Of a stretch of DNA of 26,301 nt, positions 10,179 through 19,584 are shown piece after piece (position 1 is the first letter of the stretch; the number at the start of each line of letters is the position of its first letter). A program made the translations under genes and the position numbers. The notes below the pieces were generated by a model. It saw only the letters and a list, made by a program, of their open reading frames with translations, was not told the DNA's origin and did not search any database. Source of the stretch: an uncultured Collinsella sp. (GTDB taxonomy: Bacteria; Actinomycetota; Coriobacteriia; Coriobacteriales; Coriobacteriaceae); contig USQE01000001.1 of NCBI GenBank assembly GCA_900556675.1, positions 1-26,301 of the forward strand, given 5' to 3'.

Positions 10179-11951
10179 TCAGTCGAGCTCGTGCGCACGC
10201 GCACCTTCGAACTGCATTCGATAGTAACGGGCATAGGTGCCGCCACGGGCGAGAAGCTCCTCGTGCGTGCCACGTTCCACAACGCGACCATGCTCAACGG
10301 TCGCAATCTCGTCAGCATGCTTAATAGTCGAGAGACGGTGGGCGATGATGATCGTGGTACGGCCGCGTGCCAGCTCTTCGAGCGACTCCTGCACCGCTTC
10401 CTCGCTCTCGTTATCCAGGGCACTCGTCGCCTCATCCAAAATAAGGATCTTGGGATTCTTGAGAAAAACGCGCGCGATGGCGACGCGCTGCTTTTGACCA
10501 CCCGAAAGACGGCTGCCGCGCTCGCCCACCACGGTGTCGTAGCCTTGCGGAAGCGATTCGATAAAGGTATCAATATTGGCGCGGCGGGCCGCTTCGGCGA
10601 TCTCTTCTGCCGTGGCGCCCGGCTTGCCGTAGGCGATGTTCTCGCCGATCGTTCCATCAAACAGGTACACATCTTGCTGCACCAGGCCGATGGCACGGCG
10701 CAGACTATGCTGCGTCACGTCGCGCACATCCTGGCCGTCGATGCTAATGGAGCCGGCGGCAACGTCGTAAAAGCGCGGCAACAGCGAACAAGTCGTCGAT
10801 TTGCCGCCGCCCGAGGGGCCAACCAAAGCGATGGTCTGACCGGGCTTGATGGACAGGTCCATGTGGTCGATAACAGGGCGTCCGTCGGCGCCGCGCTCGG
10901 CCAATTCAACATCCTCGTAGCTAAAGCACACGTCGCGGTACTCCACAGCACCAGCCGTCACCTGCAGATCCGCAGCACCCGGCTTATCCTGAATATCGGG
11001 GACAGTCGAGAGCACCTCATCCATGCGCTTAAAGCCGGCGATGGCTTTCTGATACGTCTCAGCCGAATTGACGAGCGTCTCGAGCGGCGTGCAGAACAGC
11101 GAAATGTAGAGTGCGAAGGTTGCCATATCGACCGCCTGCAGCTGACCCTGGGCAACGAGCCAACCGCCCAGCAGCACCACGATCACATAAAGCACTCCCG
11201 AGAGCAGGCCATACGTCGCGGTATAGACGCCCATGGCGTGATACATGTTCTCCTTGGACGAAAGGTAGCGATTGTTCGAGGCGCGAAACTTAGAGCGCTC
11301 GGTCTGCTCATTGGCAAAGCTCTTGACCACACGCATGCCCGCCAGCGAATCCTGCAGCTGCGCGTTGATGCCGCTAATCTTTTTGCGGTTATCGCTAAAG
11401 ACCTCGCGCATGCGCATATTCTGCCAAAACATAATGACCGCGAACACCACCGTCACCACAGCCATGGCGAGTGCGAGCACCGGCGCGATGGTAAACAGAA
11501 TCACAAACGAGCCGATGATCTCGATACCGCAGATAATGATCCATTCGGGCACGTGGTGCGCCGCCTCGCAGATATCGAACAGGTCATTGACCACGCGGCT
11601 CATCATGTCGCCCGAGCTGTTGCGATCAAAGTACGCAAAGCTAAACCGTTCGTACTGATCGAACAGGTCCTCGCGCATTTTGGACTCCATGCGCGCGCCC
11701 ATCACATGACCCCAATAGCTCACAAAATAGCGGCAGGCGCAGCGGATGACATACATCAGCACCAGTCCCACCGCGATCATACCGAGCGCCTGCATAATAG
11801 CAGCCTGACCCTGAGTAAAGAGCCCGCCGGTCAGATTGCGCAAGATAATGGGGAACGCCAGGTCAATGGCGGCAAGCACCAGAGCACAAAGAGTATCAGC
11901 AACAAAAAGCCCCATCTGGGGCTTGTAATACGAAAGAAACCTCTTAAACAT
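10179..11951 (-). CDS. ABC exporter with fused membrane and ATPase domains
   Basis: This 590-residue half-transporter has an N-terminal six-helix exporter domain (about 1-310) and a C-terminal ATPase. Walker A GPSGGGKST is near residue 377, a Q-loop (LVQQDVYLFDGT) follows, the signature LSGGQKQR is near 482, Walker B ILILDEATSALD near 500, and the H-loop is IIAHRLST. It would act as a homodimer exporting lipids, drugs or peptides, as in the MsbA/LmrA/BmrA group; the substrate cannot be read from sequence. I place the start at 11951 (MFKRFLSYYKPQ), which has AAGGTG seven bases upstream. A longer in-frame start at 12050 would lie within a palindromic element. It is followed at 19 bases by a single-pass membrane protein. 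Confidence 0.92.
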   Translation of the reverse strand: MFKRFLSYYKPQMGLFVADTLCALVLAAIDLAFPIILRNLTGGLFTQGQAAIMQALGMIAVGLVLMYVIRCACRYFVSYWGHVMGARMESKMREDLFDQYERFSFAYFDRNSSGDMMSRVVNDLFDICEAAHHVPEWIIICGIEIIGSFVILFTIAPVLALAMAVVTVVFAVIMFWQNMRMREVFSDNRKKISGINAQLQDSLAGMRVVKSFANEQTERSKFRASNNRYLSSKENMYHAMGVYTATYGLLSGVLYVIVVLLGGWLVAQGQLQAVDMATFALYISLFCTPLETLVNSAETYQKAIAGFKRMDEVLSTVPDIQDKPGAADLQVTAGAVEYRDVCFSYEDVELAERGADGRPVIDHMDLSIKPGQTIALVGPSGGGKSTTCSLLPRFYDVAAGSISIDGQDVRDVTQHSLRRAIGLVQQDVYLFDGTIGENIAYGKPGATAEEIAEAARRANIDTFIESLPQGYDTVVGERGSRLSGGQKQRVAIARVFLKNPKILILDEATSALDNESEEAVQESLEELARGRTTIIIAHRLSTIKHADEIATVEHGRVVERGTHEELLARGGTYARYYRMQFEGARAHELD

Positions 11952-11960
11952 AGTCACCTT

Positions 11961-11982
11961 ACGCGGTTTTACCAAACCGCGT
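11961..11982. promoter_or_regulatory. Perfect hairpin just upstream of the ABC exporter ribosome site
   Basis: ACGCGGTTT and AAACCGCGT form a perfect nine-base stem with the four-base loop TACC. On the minus strand it touches the AAGGTG site of the exporter gene. It has no T-run after it, so it is more likely an operator or a translation-control hairpin than a terminator. Confidence 0.45.
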
Positions 11983-11998
11983 TTCGTCTCGACGCTGC

Positions 11999-12096
11999 AA
12001 GTGCTCCATTTGGACAATCTGGCCTTCAATCGTCGGTCGCGTATATCCATACGCTTCCCTTCTCTTTTAGGCCACCTTGTCTCAAATGGAGCACTT
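11999..12096. repeat. 98-bp palindromic element between the NUDIX and ABC genes
   Basis: The outer 14 bases AAGTGCTCCATTTG and CAAATGGAGCACTT are perfectly inverted. Allowing small gaps, the arms extend to about 27 bases (11999-12024 and 12070-12096) and end in GGCC. About 45 unrelated bases form the centre. The size and build are like the element at 9034-9140, but the sequence is different. Confidence 0.6.
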
Positions 12097-12135
12097 TCGC
12101 TGACTTACACAAACCTGCGGGATCATCCCCGCTCG

Positions 12136-12831
12136 TTAAAGTTCCGCTCCACCCAAACGATGAGCAATGCTGTCGCAAGCCAAGGCACCCACAACGGTCT
12201 TGGCGTCTTCGATCTTGCCGTCGAGTACGGCGTCGATCAGCTCATGCAGTGGCACCAGGTCGACGTTGACAAACTCGTCATCGTCGGGGTCGGGCGCATC
12301 AAACTCGAGCTTGGTAGCCAAGTAGATGTGGATGATCTCATCGCAAAAACCGCAGGACGTGACAATCGACGTCAAAAAGCGAATGCGACCAGCCCTAAAG
12401 CCCGTCTCCTCATGCAGCTCGCGCTTGGCGCAATCGAGCGGGTCCTCGCCCGGATCGAGCTTGCCGGCGGGAATCTCGACCGTCACGCGGTCGATGGCGG
12501 TGCGGTACTGACGCACCAGCACGATCTTGCCGCTCTCGGTCAGTGCCACAACGGCCGCCGCACCCGGATGGCGAACGATATCGCGGGCGCTGCGGCGACC
12601 GTTGGGCAGCTCAACCTCAAGACGGTGGACGTCGAGGATCTTGCCCTTCCAGGCGCACTCCTCCGAAAGAATCTTCTCGTGCAGCTCGGCATCGTGCGGG
12701 TCGTCGTCGCCCAGCACCAGCGCCGGCTCGTCAGCGACCTCGCCGCCAGGCTCGCCCTCGGCGTGCCCATACATGCGGCTGTCCTCTTCGACGATCTGCG
12801 CGTCCACGAGCTCTTCGTTCTTCTCGTCCAT
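12136..12831 (-). CDS. NUDIX hydrolase, ADP-ribose pyrophosphatase-like
   Basis: The 231-residue protein carries a full Nudix box, beginning at GKLDPGEDPLDCAKRELHEE and running into TGF (about residues 117-140), with the pattern GX5EX7REUXEEXGU intact. The strand before it (VVALTESGKIVLVRQYR) and EIPAGKLD are typical of the ADP-ribose pyrophosphatase subgroup, which splits ADP-ribose to AMP and ribose 5-phosphate. The first 45 or so residues form an acidic, low-complexity extension not usual in the family. I prefer the ATG at 12831, nine bases after GAGAGGA, over one at 12840 that touches the same site. It starts 21 bases after purD and is probably in the same transcript. Confidence 0.88.
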   Translation of the reverse strand: MDEKNEELVDAQIVEEDSRMYGHAEGEPGGEVADEPALVLGDDDPHDAELHEKILSEECAWKGKILDVHRLEVELPNGRRSARDIVRHPGAAAVVALTESGKIVLVRQYRTAIDRVTVEIPAGKLDPGEDPLDCAKRELHEETGFRAGRIRFLTSIVTSCGFCDEIIHIYLATKLEFDAPDPDDDEFVNVDLVPLHELIDAVLDGKIEDAKTVVGALACDSIAHRLGGAEL

Positions 12832-12852
12832 CCGTCTCATTCCTCTCGGATT

Positions 12853-14157
12853 TTAGGCATCCCAGGCGTCGCGGCCGCGCAGCGCACGCAGGCCAATGTC
12901 GTGGCGCAGGGTCTTGCCCTCAAAGTTGATCTTCTCGCAGGCCTCGTAGGCAAGGTCGCGAGCGTTCTCGAACGTATCGCCCAGCGCGGTCACGGCGAGC
13001 ACACGACCGCCGTTGGTCACGAGCTCGCCGTCCACCACGGCAGTACCGGCGTGATACACCGTCACGTTCTCCATAGCCTCGGCATCCTCGATACCGGTAA
13101 TGACCTTGCCCTTCTCGTAGCTGCCGGGATAGCCCGCGCTCGTCAGGACAACGGCCACGGCCCACTCGTCACGCCAATCGAGCTCAATCTGATCGAGCTC
13201 GCAGTTGGCGCAAGCCAGCATGACCTCGACCAGGTCGTTCTTAAGGCGCGGCAGCACGACCTGCGTCTCAGGATCGCCAAAGCGGGCATTGAACTCCAGC
13301 ACCTTGGGGCCGGCAGGGGTGAGCATAAAGCCGCCGTACAGGCAGCCGCGATAGTCGATACCCTCGGCAGCGAGCTCTGCCACGGTCTGCTCCATGACCT
13401 TCACCATGGTGGCGTGCTCCTCGTCGGTCACGATGGGCACCGGGCTGTAGACGCCCATGCCGCCCGTGTTGGGGCCCTTGTCGCCCTCGAGCGCACGCTT
13501 GTGATCCTGCGAGGTGGCCATGGGACGCACGGTCTTGCCGTCGGTAAAGGCCAGCAGCGAGCACTCGGGGCCGGTCAGCATCTCCTCGATGACCACCGTG
13601 TTGCCGGCATCGCCAAAGGTGCCGCCAAAACACTCACGCACAGCCTCCTCGGCCTGCGAAAGCTCGGTTGCCACGATAACGCCCTTGCCCGCGGCAAGGC
13701 CGTCGGCCTTGACGACCAGCGGAGCGCCCTGCTCGCGCACATAGGCAAGAGCCGAAGCCTCGTCGGTAAATGAGCCATAGGCTGCCGTCGGGATACCGGC
13801 GCGCTCCATGAGCTGCTTGGAGAACAGCTTAGAGCCCTCCATCTGGGCGCCCTCGGCACCCGGGCCAAAGCACGGGATGCCCGCCGCGCGGACGGCGTCT
13901 GCAACGCCCGCCACGAGCGGAGCCTCGGGGCCAATCACCACGAGTCCGCATCCATGGCTCTGGGCAAACGCCGCCACGGCCGCAGGATCGCAATCGTCGA
14001 GAACCACATTCTCGCCGCAGCTCGCGGTGCCGCCGTTACCCGGCGCGATGTAGAGCTTGCCGGCGCGCGGTGATGCTGCGAGCTTGGCTGCCAGAGCATG
14101 CTCGCGGCCGCCGCTGCCCAACAACAGGATGTCGATGGTTTGAGTGTCCGCCTTCAA
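12853..14157 (-). CDS. purD: Phosphoribosylamine-glycine ligase (GAR synthetase)
   Basis: The 434-residue protein catalyses the second step of purine synthesis, joining glycine to phosphoribosylamine with ATP. It begins with [18 protein letters not shown], then PGNGG, has the ATP-grasp segments [16 protein letters not shown] and [20 protein letters not shown], and the metal-binding stretch [13 protein letters not shown]. Length matches the family. The start codon is TTG (at 14157), supported by GAGGAGG a few bases upstream and by the absence of a better ATG. A GC hairpin (14181-14199) sits in the leader. It lies downstream of purA with a terminator-like hairpin between, and is followed closely by the NUDIX gene. 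Confidence 0.93.
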   Translation of the reverse strand: MKADTQTIDILLLGSGGREHALAAKLAASPRAGKLYIAPGNGGTASCGENVVLDDCDPAAVAAFAQSHGCGLVVIGPEAPLVAGVADAVRAAGIPCFGPGAEGAQMEGSKLFSKQLMERAGIPTAAYGSFTDEASALAYVREQGAPLVVKADGLAAGKGVIVATELSQAEEAVRECFGGTFGDAGNTVVIEEMLTGPECSLLAFTDGKTVRPMATSQDHKRALEGDKGPNTGGMGVYSPVPIVTDEEHATMVKVMEQTVAELAAEGIDYRGCLYGGFMLTPAGPKVLEFNARFGDPETQVVLPRLKNDLVEVMLACANCELDQIELDWRDEWAVAVVLTSAGYPGSYEKGKVITGIEDAEAMENVTVYHAGTAVVDGELVTNGGRVLAVTALGDTFENARDLAYEACEKINFEGKTLRHDIGLRALRGRDAWDA

Positions 14158-14180
14158 GGGTGCCTCCTCTATGGATTACC

Positions 14181-14199
14181 GGCCCGCTCCGCGCGGGCC
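14181..14199 (-). promoter_or_regulatory. Leader hairpin upstream of purD
   Basis: GGCCCGC / GCGGGCC forms a seven-base GC-only stem with a five-base loop, 12 bases before the purD Shine-Dalgarno on the minus strand. No T-run follows. It may be a small regulatory or transcript-stabilising hairpin. Confidence 0.3.
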
Positions 14200-14211
14200 C
14201 ATTACAAGCAA

Positions 14212-14253
14212 ATATACCCCTCGGCCGCCCATCTGGGCTGCAAAGGGGTATAT
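14212..14253 (-). terminator. Hairpin after purA, likely terminator
   Basis: ATATACCCCT and AGGGGTATAT form a perfect ten-base stem with an inner GC-rich region. It is followed on the minus strand by TTTGCTTG, a modest T-run. It lies about 23 bases after the restored purA stop codon at 14276-14278. Confidence 0.5.
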
Positions 14254-14275
14254 CGCAATAACCAAATAACGCCGA

Positions 14276-15552
<1,277 letters not shown>

Positions 15553-15634
15553 TCACATTCATGGACTGTCCGCACACCGCAAGTGCGCAGAAGCACAAAA
15601 CATTCCCAGTATACCCGTGCAACGGGCGCCTGTC

Positions 15635-17026
15635 CTACTCCTCGGTATGCGCCCCATCAAGCTCATAGAACTTGGTGGATGCCGGCAGGAACATCAGGTC
15701 GACGTCGCCAATCGGGCCCGAACGGTTCTTGGCCACGACGATACGCGTAACGCCCTCGTCGGGCCGGTCGTCGCGCGAGGCCTCGGCCTCGTCGGCGGAT
15801 CGGTCCAAGAACATGACGATATCGGCATCCTGCTCGATGGAGCCCGATTCACGCAGGTCGGACAGCTGCGGGCGCTTGCCGGTACGGGACTCGACCTGAC
15901 GCGACAGCTGCGACAGCGCGATCAGCGGAATCTTGAGCTCCTTGGCCATAATCTTCAGACCACGCGACATCTCGGAGACCTCGACGGTGCGGCTCTCGGA
16001 ACGACGTCCCGGCGGGGGACTCACCAGCTGCAAATAGTCCAGGATGATGATGGCCTTCTCCTTGTTATGGAGCATGCGGCGGCTCTTGGCGCGAATCTCG
16101 GTCACCGTGGTGCCGGGCGTATCGTCAATCAGAATATCGAGCTTGGACAGCGTCTGCGTGGCCTCATTGATGTTGGCCCACTGCTCGGGACTAATGCGGC
16201 CCGTACGGAAGTCGCTGATCGAGATCATGGCATAGGCGCAAATCAGACGCTGGGCAATTTCCTTGCCCGACATCTCCAGCGAGAAGAAGCCGACGGTATA
16301 GCCCGCGGCGGCGGCGTTGAGCGCCAAGTTCAGGGCGAACGACGTCTTACCAACGGCGGGGCGGGCGCCGATAATGATGAGCTGGCCCTCGCGGAAACCC
16401 ATGAGCATACGGTCGAGCGACGGAAAGCCCGTGGGCACGCCTGCAGCCTGACCGCCGGCCTTGCACACTTCCTCGGCCTCGTTATAGGCCTCGACCATAA
16501 ACTCGGTCAGCGTCTTGTAGCTCGACTTAACCTCACGCGCCGTGACCTTGAGCAGCTTGCTCTCGGCCAGCTCCACGACCTCTTTGGTGTCGGTGGGGGC
16601 GTTGTAGGCCAGCGCGTTGATCTCGTTGGTGGCGCCAATCAGCTCACGCAGCATCGAGTCGCGGCGAACGATGGCGGCATGGTGCTGCCAGTTGACGAGC
16701 GACAGAGTCTGTCCCATCAGCTCCAAAATGTACGCCTCGCCGCCCACGGCATCGAGCTTGTTGATGCTTCGCAGGTAATCGATCAGCGAGATAGAGTCAA
16801 TGGGGATGCGACTGTTATACATATCGACCATCGCGGTATAGATGGTCTTATGAATGGGCCGGTAGAAGTCATCGGGCTGCAGCTCGACTTGGGCCTCTTC
16901 GACCACCTCGGGCGATAGCAGCATAGCGGCCAGTACGTTGGCCTCTGCATCTTGGTTTTGGGGGAGACCCAACTTAGAGCCACGGTCCTCGACCGTCAGC
17001 CCCGTCTCCCTATCGTCATATGCCAT
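15635..17026 (-). CDS. dnaB: Replicative DNA helicase DnaB
   Basis: The 463-residue protein is the hexameric helicase of the replication fork. The N-terminal domain begins at LPQNQDAEANVLAAMLLSPE. A linker follows, then the RecA-like domain with Walker A GARPAVGKTSFA (near 225), FSLEMSGKE, Walker B IIILDYLQL, and the arginine-rich IALSQLSRQVESR and LRESGSIEQDAD stretches. There is no intein. I place the start at 17026 (MAYDDRET), which has TGAGGA at the right distance, rather than four residues upstream. It lies after rplI in the conserved rpsF-ssb-rpsR-rplI-dnaB order but is separated from rplI by a strong terminator, so it needs its own promoter. purA follows after 91 bases. Confidence 0.95.
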   Translation of the reverse strand: MAYDDRETGLTVEDRGSKLGLPQNQDAEANVLAAMLLSPEVVEEAQVELQPDDFYRPIHKTIYTAMVDMYNSRIPIDSISLIDYLRSINKLDAVGGEAYILELMGQTLSLVNWQHHAAIVRRDSMLRELIGATNEINALAYNAPTDTKEVVELAESKLLKVTAREVKSSYKTLTEFMVEAYNEAEEVCKAGGQAAGVPTGFPSLDRMLMGFREGQLIIIGARPAVGKTSFALNLALNAAAAGYTVGFFSLEMSGKEIAQRLICAYAMISISDFRTGRISPEQWANINEATQTLSKLDILIDDTPGTTVTEIRAKSRRMLHNKEKAIIILDYLQLVSPPPGRRSESRTVEVSEMSRGLKIMAKELKIPLIALSQLSRQVESRTGKRPQLSDLRESGSIEQDADIVMFLDRSADEAEASRDDRPDEGVTRIVVAKNRSGPIGDVDLMFLPASTKFYELDGAHTEE

Positions 17027-17188
17027 GAGCGTCCTCATTCATATCGCTTGCGAGCATCCATAGTATCAGCCGCGGCTATAAATCGAGCCGCGGCTTGGCA
17101 ATCATCACCGAACCAAACGGATGAACGGTCCCATACACGGGACCGCATCTCAATGACTGCCACGACACTCACCCAGCGCAAAAAATAA

Positions 17189-17218
17189 AAGGGCGCCCTG
17201 GTCTCCCAGAGCGCCCTT
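17189..17218 (-). terminator. Strong terminator of the rpsF-ssb-rpsR-rplI operon
   Basis: AAGGGCGCCCTGG pairs with CCAGAGCGCCCTT at 12 of 13 positions around a four-base loop. On the minus strand TTTTATTTTTT follows. It lies 32 bases after the rplI stop. Confidence 0.85.
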
Positions 17219-17250
17219 CTTAGAACAAGATTGTTGCGTTGCAGCAAATG

Positions 17251-17790
17251 CTACTCGGCAGCAGCCTCGGTCTCGACCTCGGCGGTCTCGGCCTCGGCGA
17301 CCTCAGCGGTCTCCTCAACCTCAGCCTCGGCAGCGAGCTCCTCGGCGGTAACGCCGACGAGAACGACAACCTCGGCCTTGATCTCGCGGTACAGCGAGAT
17401 AGCGACGGTGTGGGCACCGGCAACCTTGATGGGCTTACCGAGCTCGACGCGCTTGCGGTCGATGTCCATACCGAGCTGATCCTTGATGGCGTCAGCGATC
17501 ATAGCGGCGGTAACGGAGCCAAAGAGGATGCCCTCGTCGCCAACCTTGACGTCAACGGTGACCTGCTTGCCCTCGAAGGCAGCCTTGGTCTCGTTGGCGG
17601 TAGCCAGACGGACGGCCTCGCGCTTGGCGATGTTGTTGCGACGCTCGTCAAGCTGCTTGAGGTTGCCCTTGGTGGCGGCAACAGCGAGCTTCTTGGGGAA
17701 CAGGAAGTTCTCAGCGTAACCCTGAGCGACCTCTACGACGTCACCCTCGCCGCCCTTGCCCTTGATCTCATCGAGAAGAATAACCTTCAT
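17251..17790 (-). CDS. rplI: 50S ribosomal protein L9
   Basis: L9 binds 23S rRNA at the base of the L1 stalk. The signature MKVILLDEIKGKGGEGDVVE is followed by VAQGYAENFLFPKKLAVAAT, a long central helix (about 40-75), and the C-terminal domain with GILFGSVTAAMIADAI and GAHTVAISLYREIKAEVVV. After the usual end near residue 148 there is an extra acidic, Ala/Glu-rich tail of about 30 residues (EEVEETAEVAEAE-type). It is last in the operon, 15 bases after rpsR, and closed by the terminator at 17189-17218. Confidence 0.96.
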   Translation of the reverse strand: MKVILLDEIKGKGGEGDVVEVAQGYAENFLFPKKLAVAATKGNLKQLDERRNNIAKREAVRLATANETKAAFEGKQVTVDVKVGDEGILFGSVTAAMIADAIKDQLGMDIDRKRVELGKPIKVAGAHTVAISLYREIKAEVVVLVGVTAEELAAEAEVEETAEVAEAETAEVETEAAAE

Positions 17791-17805
17791 GATGCGTCTC
17801 CCTTC

Positions 17806-18072
17806 TTAGCCGCGGTCGCGGTTGCCACGAGAGGAAACCACGGGGACGGTGTACGGCAGGAGAGCCATCTCGCGGGCGCGCTTGATGGCGTTGGCGATGT
17901 CATGCTGATGCTGCGTGCAAGCGCCAGTGACGCGACGGGGCTTGATCTTGCCACGGTCGGTCATGTACTTACGGAGAAGCTGAGTGTCCTTATAGTCGAT
18001 GAACTCAGTGTTCTCCTTGCAGAACTGGCAGTACTTACGACGCGGCTGACGTGCAGAATAATCATTAGCCAT
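17806..18072 (-). CDS. rpsR: 30S ribosomal protein S18
   Basis: The 88-residue protein of the small subunit platform forms a pair with S6. It begins [18 protein letters not shown] and contains [20 protein letters not shown] and [18 protein letters not shown], the standard S18 core. The CQFC pair resembles the cysteine-bearing form of S18, but only one CxxC is visible. I place the start at 18072, after AAAGG, because the in-frame ATG 51 bases upstream adds residues that S18 lacks. It lies between ssb and rplI in the conserved cluster. Confidence 0.95.
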   Translation of the reverse strand: MANDYSARQPRRKYCQFCKENTEFIDYKDTQLLRKYMTDRGKIKPRRVTGACTQHQHDIANAIKRAREMALLPYTVPVVSSRGNRDRG

Positions 18073-18144
18073 GTCAAAATACCTTTCATTTGGCAACTTC
18101 GGCGAGCCGAAGCCGCCTCTCACTCAAAAATAGGTGAACAACCC

Positions 18145-18597
18145 TTAGAACGGGATGTCCTCATCGTAGACGTCGACCGCGGGCGGCGTAGCCACCGGTG
18201 CGGCAGGACGTGCTGCGGGCGCGGGAGCTGCGGGGGCGTAACCGCCCTGATCGTAGCCACCCTGGCCACCACGGGAGCTCATAAACTCGATCTCATCGAC
18301 GATGACCTCAAGCTTGCTCCTGCGCTGACCGTCGCGCTCCCAAGAGCTGTAGCGCAGCTTGCCCTCGATCGCGACCTTGTTTCCCTTTGCCAGGAAACGG
18401 CTCACGGCCTCGGCGCGGGTGCCGAACATAGTGCAGTCAACAAAGTTGGGATAGTCCTCCCACTCGCCAGTCTGCGCGTTGCGGCGACGATCGTTCACGG
18501 CGACGCCAAAGGACAGAACCTGGGTTCCGCCGGCGGTGGCGCGCAGCTCGGGATCGCGGGTGAGGTTACCGGTGATGTTCACTCGATTGATGCTCAT
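18145..18597 (-). CDS. ssb: Single-stranded DNA-binding protein
   Basis: The 150-residue protein coats single-stranded DNA in replication and repair. The OB fold covers about 1-108: MSINRVNITGNLTRDPELR, VLSFGVAVNDRR, and FVDCTMFGTRAEAVSRFLAK. A flexible Gly/Gln/Ala/Pro-rich linker follows, and the acidic tip DEDIPF is the docking site for partner proteins. GAGGAAG precedes the ATG. It lies between rpsF (48 bases upstream) and rpsR (72 bases downstream). Confidence 0.96.
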   Translation of the reverse strand: MSINRVNITGNLTRDPELRATAGGTQVLSFGVAVNDRRRNAQTGEWEDYPNFVDCTMFGTRAEAVSRFLAKGNKVAIEGKLRYSSWERDGQRRSKLEVIVDEIEFMSSRGGQGGYDQGGYAPAAPAPAARPAAPVATPPAVDVYDEDIPF

Positions 18598-18645
18598 AAC
18601 TCACTACTTCCTCTTGGGGCACTAGCCCAGTCCAAAACGACAGTC

Positions 18646-18939
18646 TTACTCCTGGTCGTCGCGACGGACGATCATGTGGCGGACCACAGCGTCGGTGATG
18701 CGCAGGACGCGATCAAGCTCGGCGATCTGGGTAGGATCTGCGTGGAAGTTGATGAGGGTGTAGTCACCATCGGTGAGGTCGTTGATCTCGTAGGCGAGCT
18801 TGCGCTTGCCCCACTCGTCAACGGAGTCGACCTTGCCAGCGCCCTCAGCGATCGTGGTATCGATACGCTTCATAACAGCGAGACGAGTCTCGGGGTCGAG
18901 CGACGGGTCAACAAAGAACAGCAGTTCATAAGCCTTCAT
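18646..18939 (-). CDS. rpsF: 30S ribosomal protein S6
   Basis: The 97-residue protein of the small subunit platform pairs with S18. It begins MKAYELLFFVDPSLDPETR and contains VDEWGKRKLAYEINDLTDGDYTLINF, then DRVLRITDAVVRHMIVR, the usual S6 pattern. I place the start at 18939, where GAGGAGGTGA gives a strong ribosome site, rather than seven residues upstream. It is first in the operon; the leader (about 65 bases) holds a hairpin that may serve feedback control by S6:S18. Confidence 0.95.
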   Translation of the reverse strand: MKAYELLFFVDPSLDPETRLAVMKRIDTTIAEGAGKVDSVDEWGKRKLAYEINDLTDGDYTLINFHADPTQIAELDRVLRITDAVVRHMIVRRDDQE

Positions 18940-18965
18940 ATTGTCACCTCCTCTGGGCAAATGTG

Positions 18966-18994
18966 GCTTCAGGTCGTGAAGGTGCGCCTGAAGC
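18966..18994 (-). promoter_or_regulatory. Hairpin in the rpsF leader, possible S6:S18 control site
   Basis: GCTTCAGG and CCTGAAGC form a perfect eight-base stem around a 13-base loop, between the likely promoter and the rpsF ribosome site. S6:S18 complexes are known to bind such leaders in many bacteria. I could not confirm the conserved CCG bulge of that motif, so the role is only suggested by position. Confidence 0.35.
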
Positions 18995-19010
18995 AGGAAA
19001 AGACTTGGTA

Positions 19011-19039
19011 ATAATATCTTTCAACCTCCCAGGCTGCAA
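19011..19039 (-). promoter_or_regulatory. Likely promoter of the rpsF operon
   Basis: On the minus strand TTGCAG (19034-19039) and TATTAT (19011-19016) are 17 bases apart. The start site would be near 19004, giving a leader of about 65 bases before rpsF. A short dyad GCTGCA/TGCAGC (19033-19050) overlaps the -35. Confidence 0.5.
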
Positions 19040-19050
19040 GAATATGCAGC

Positions 19051-19401
19051 TACAACCTCATGACCTCCACATATACCCATGCTTACACGGCTCTTCATGC
19101 GTATTCCAACCAAATGCTGACCAAGAGCTTGACGGATTCGATAGCAAGATACGCTGCGGCGAGGACAACCTGAGTCAAACCGCAGGTCGCCGATTGCAGG
19201 GTTGTGGTCACGAAATGCATACCACCGGTTCGATCGATTGCCTCAAAATTTTTAAATTCGCTGCCACGTCATTCATGAATACCTATTTTGAACAGATCAT
19301 CGAGCGGGATCTGGCTGGTCAGGATGCTTTTTTAGTACTCATCTGGCACATGCCGGATACGGGTGCGGAGCGAGCGCTTTAAAAAATGCCAAGTTTTCTG
19401 T
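19051..19401. other. About 350 bases without a convincing gene
   Basis: This stretch lies between the divergent rpsF promoter and the tRNA-Ser promoter. A plus-strand frame covers it and ends at 19382, but it starts inside the rpsF leader, has no ribosome site and shows no family motif. Its last 45 residues look somewhat protein-like (for example YFEQIIERDLAGQDAFLVL), so a decayed gene is possible. I see no clear repeat. Confidence 0.4.
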
Positions 19402-19429
19402 TTGCACTTTTCGATTCCTCGTGTATACT
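19402..19429 (+). promoter_or_regulatory. Promoter of tRNA-Ser(GGA)
   Basis: TTGCAC (19402-19407) is followed after 16 bases by TATACT (19424-19429), 16 bases before the mature tRNA 5' end. This is usual spacing for a stable RNA promoter. Confidence 0.6.
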
Positions 19430-19445
19430 GACTTTCGCATTTAAC

Positions 19446-19536
19446 GGAGAGTTGTCCGAGTGGCCGAAGGAGCACGATTGGAAATCGTGTAGGCGTCAAA
19501 AGCGTCTCCAGGGTTCAAATCCCTGACTCTCCGCCA
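19446..19536 (+). tRNA. tRNA-Ser (anticodon GGA)
   Basis: The acceptor arms GGAGAGT and ACTCTCC pair fully and are followed by G and an encoded CCA. The anticodon stem CACGA/TCGTG closes the loop TTGGAAA, giving anticodon GGA (reads UCC/UCU). A long variable arm (GGCGTCAAAAGCGTC) marks the class II serine tRNA, and the T loop is GGTTCAAATCC. The total is 91 bases with CCA. Confidence 0.95.
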
Positions 19537-19544
19537 GTTAATTC

Positions 19545-19575
19545 CAAAGCAGGCCTTAGTGCCTGCTTTGTTTTT
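19545..19575 (+). terminator. Terminator after tRNA-Ser(GGA)
   Basis: CAAAGCAGGC and GCCTGCTTTG form a perfect ten-base stem with loop CTTAGT, then TTTTT. It separates the two tRNA genes, so the second may depend on read-through or its own weak promoter. Confidence 0.8.
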
Positions 19576-19584
19576 ACCCCACGC

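Noticed and set aside
11951..12050. Longer N-terminus for the ABC exporter
   Set aside because: The extra 33 residues come from within a palindromic element and look unlike an exporter N-terminus; the internal ATG at 11951 has a ribosome site.
9855..12269. Plus-strand open frame of 804 codons opposite the ABC exporter and its partner
   Set aside because: It crosses two minus-strand genes and an intergenic palindrome, shows no motifs, and results from the lack of stops in GC-rich antisense DNA.
17239..19011. Plus-strand open frame of 590 codons opposite rplI, rpsR, ssb and rpsF
   Set aside because: It covers four well-established minus-strand genes and contains only shadow composition.
18963..19382. 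Plus-strand frame of 139 codons between rpsF and the tRNA genes
   Set aside because: It starts inside the rpsF leader, lacks a ribosome site and shows no family match. It is kept only as a possible gene remnant.
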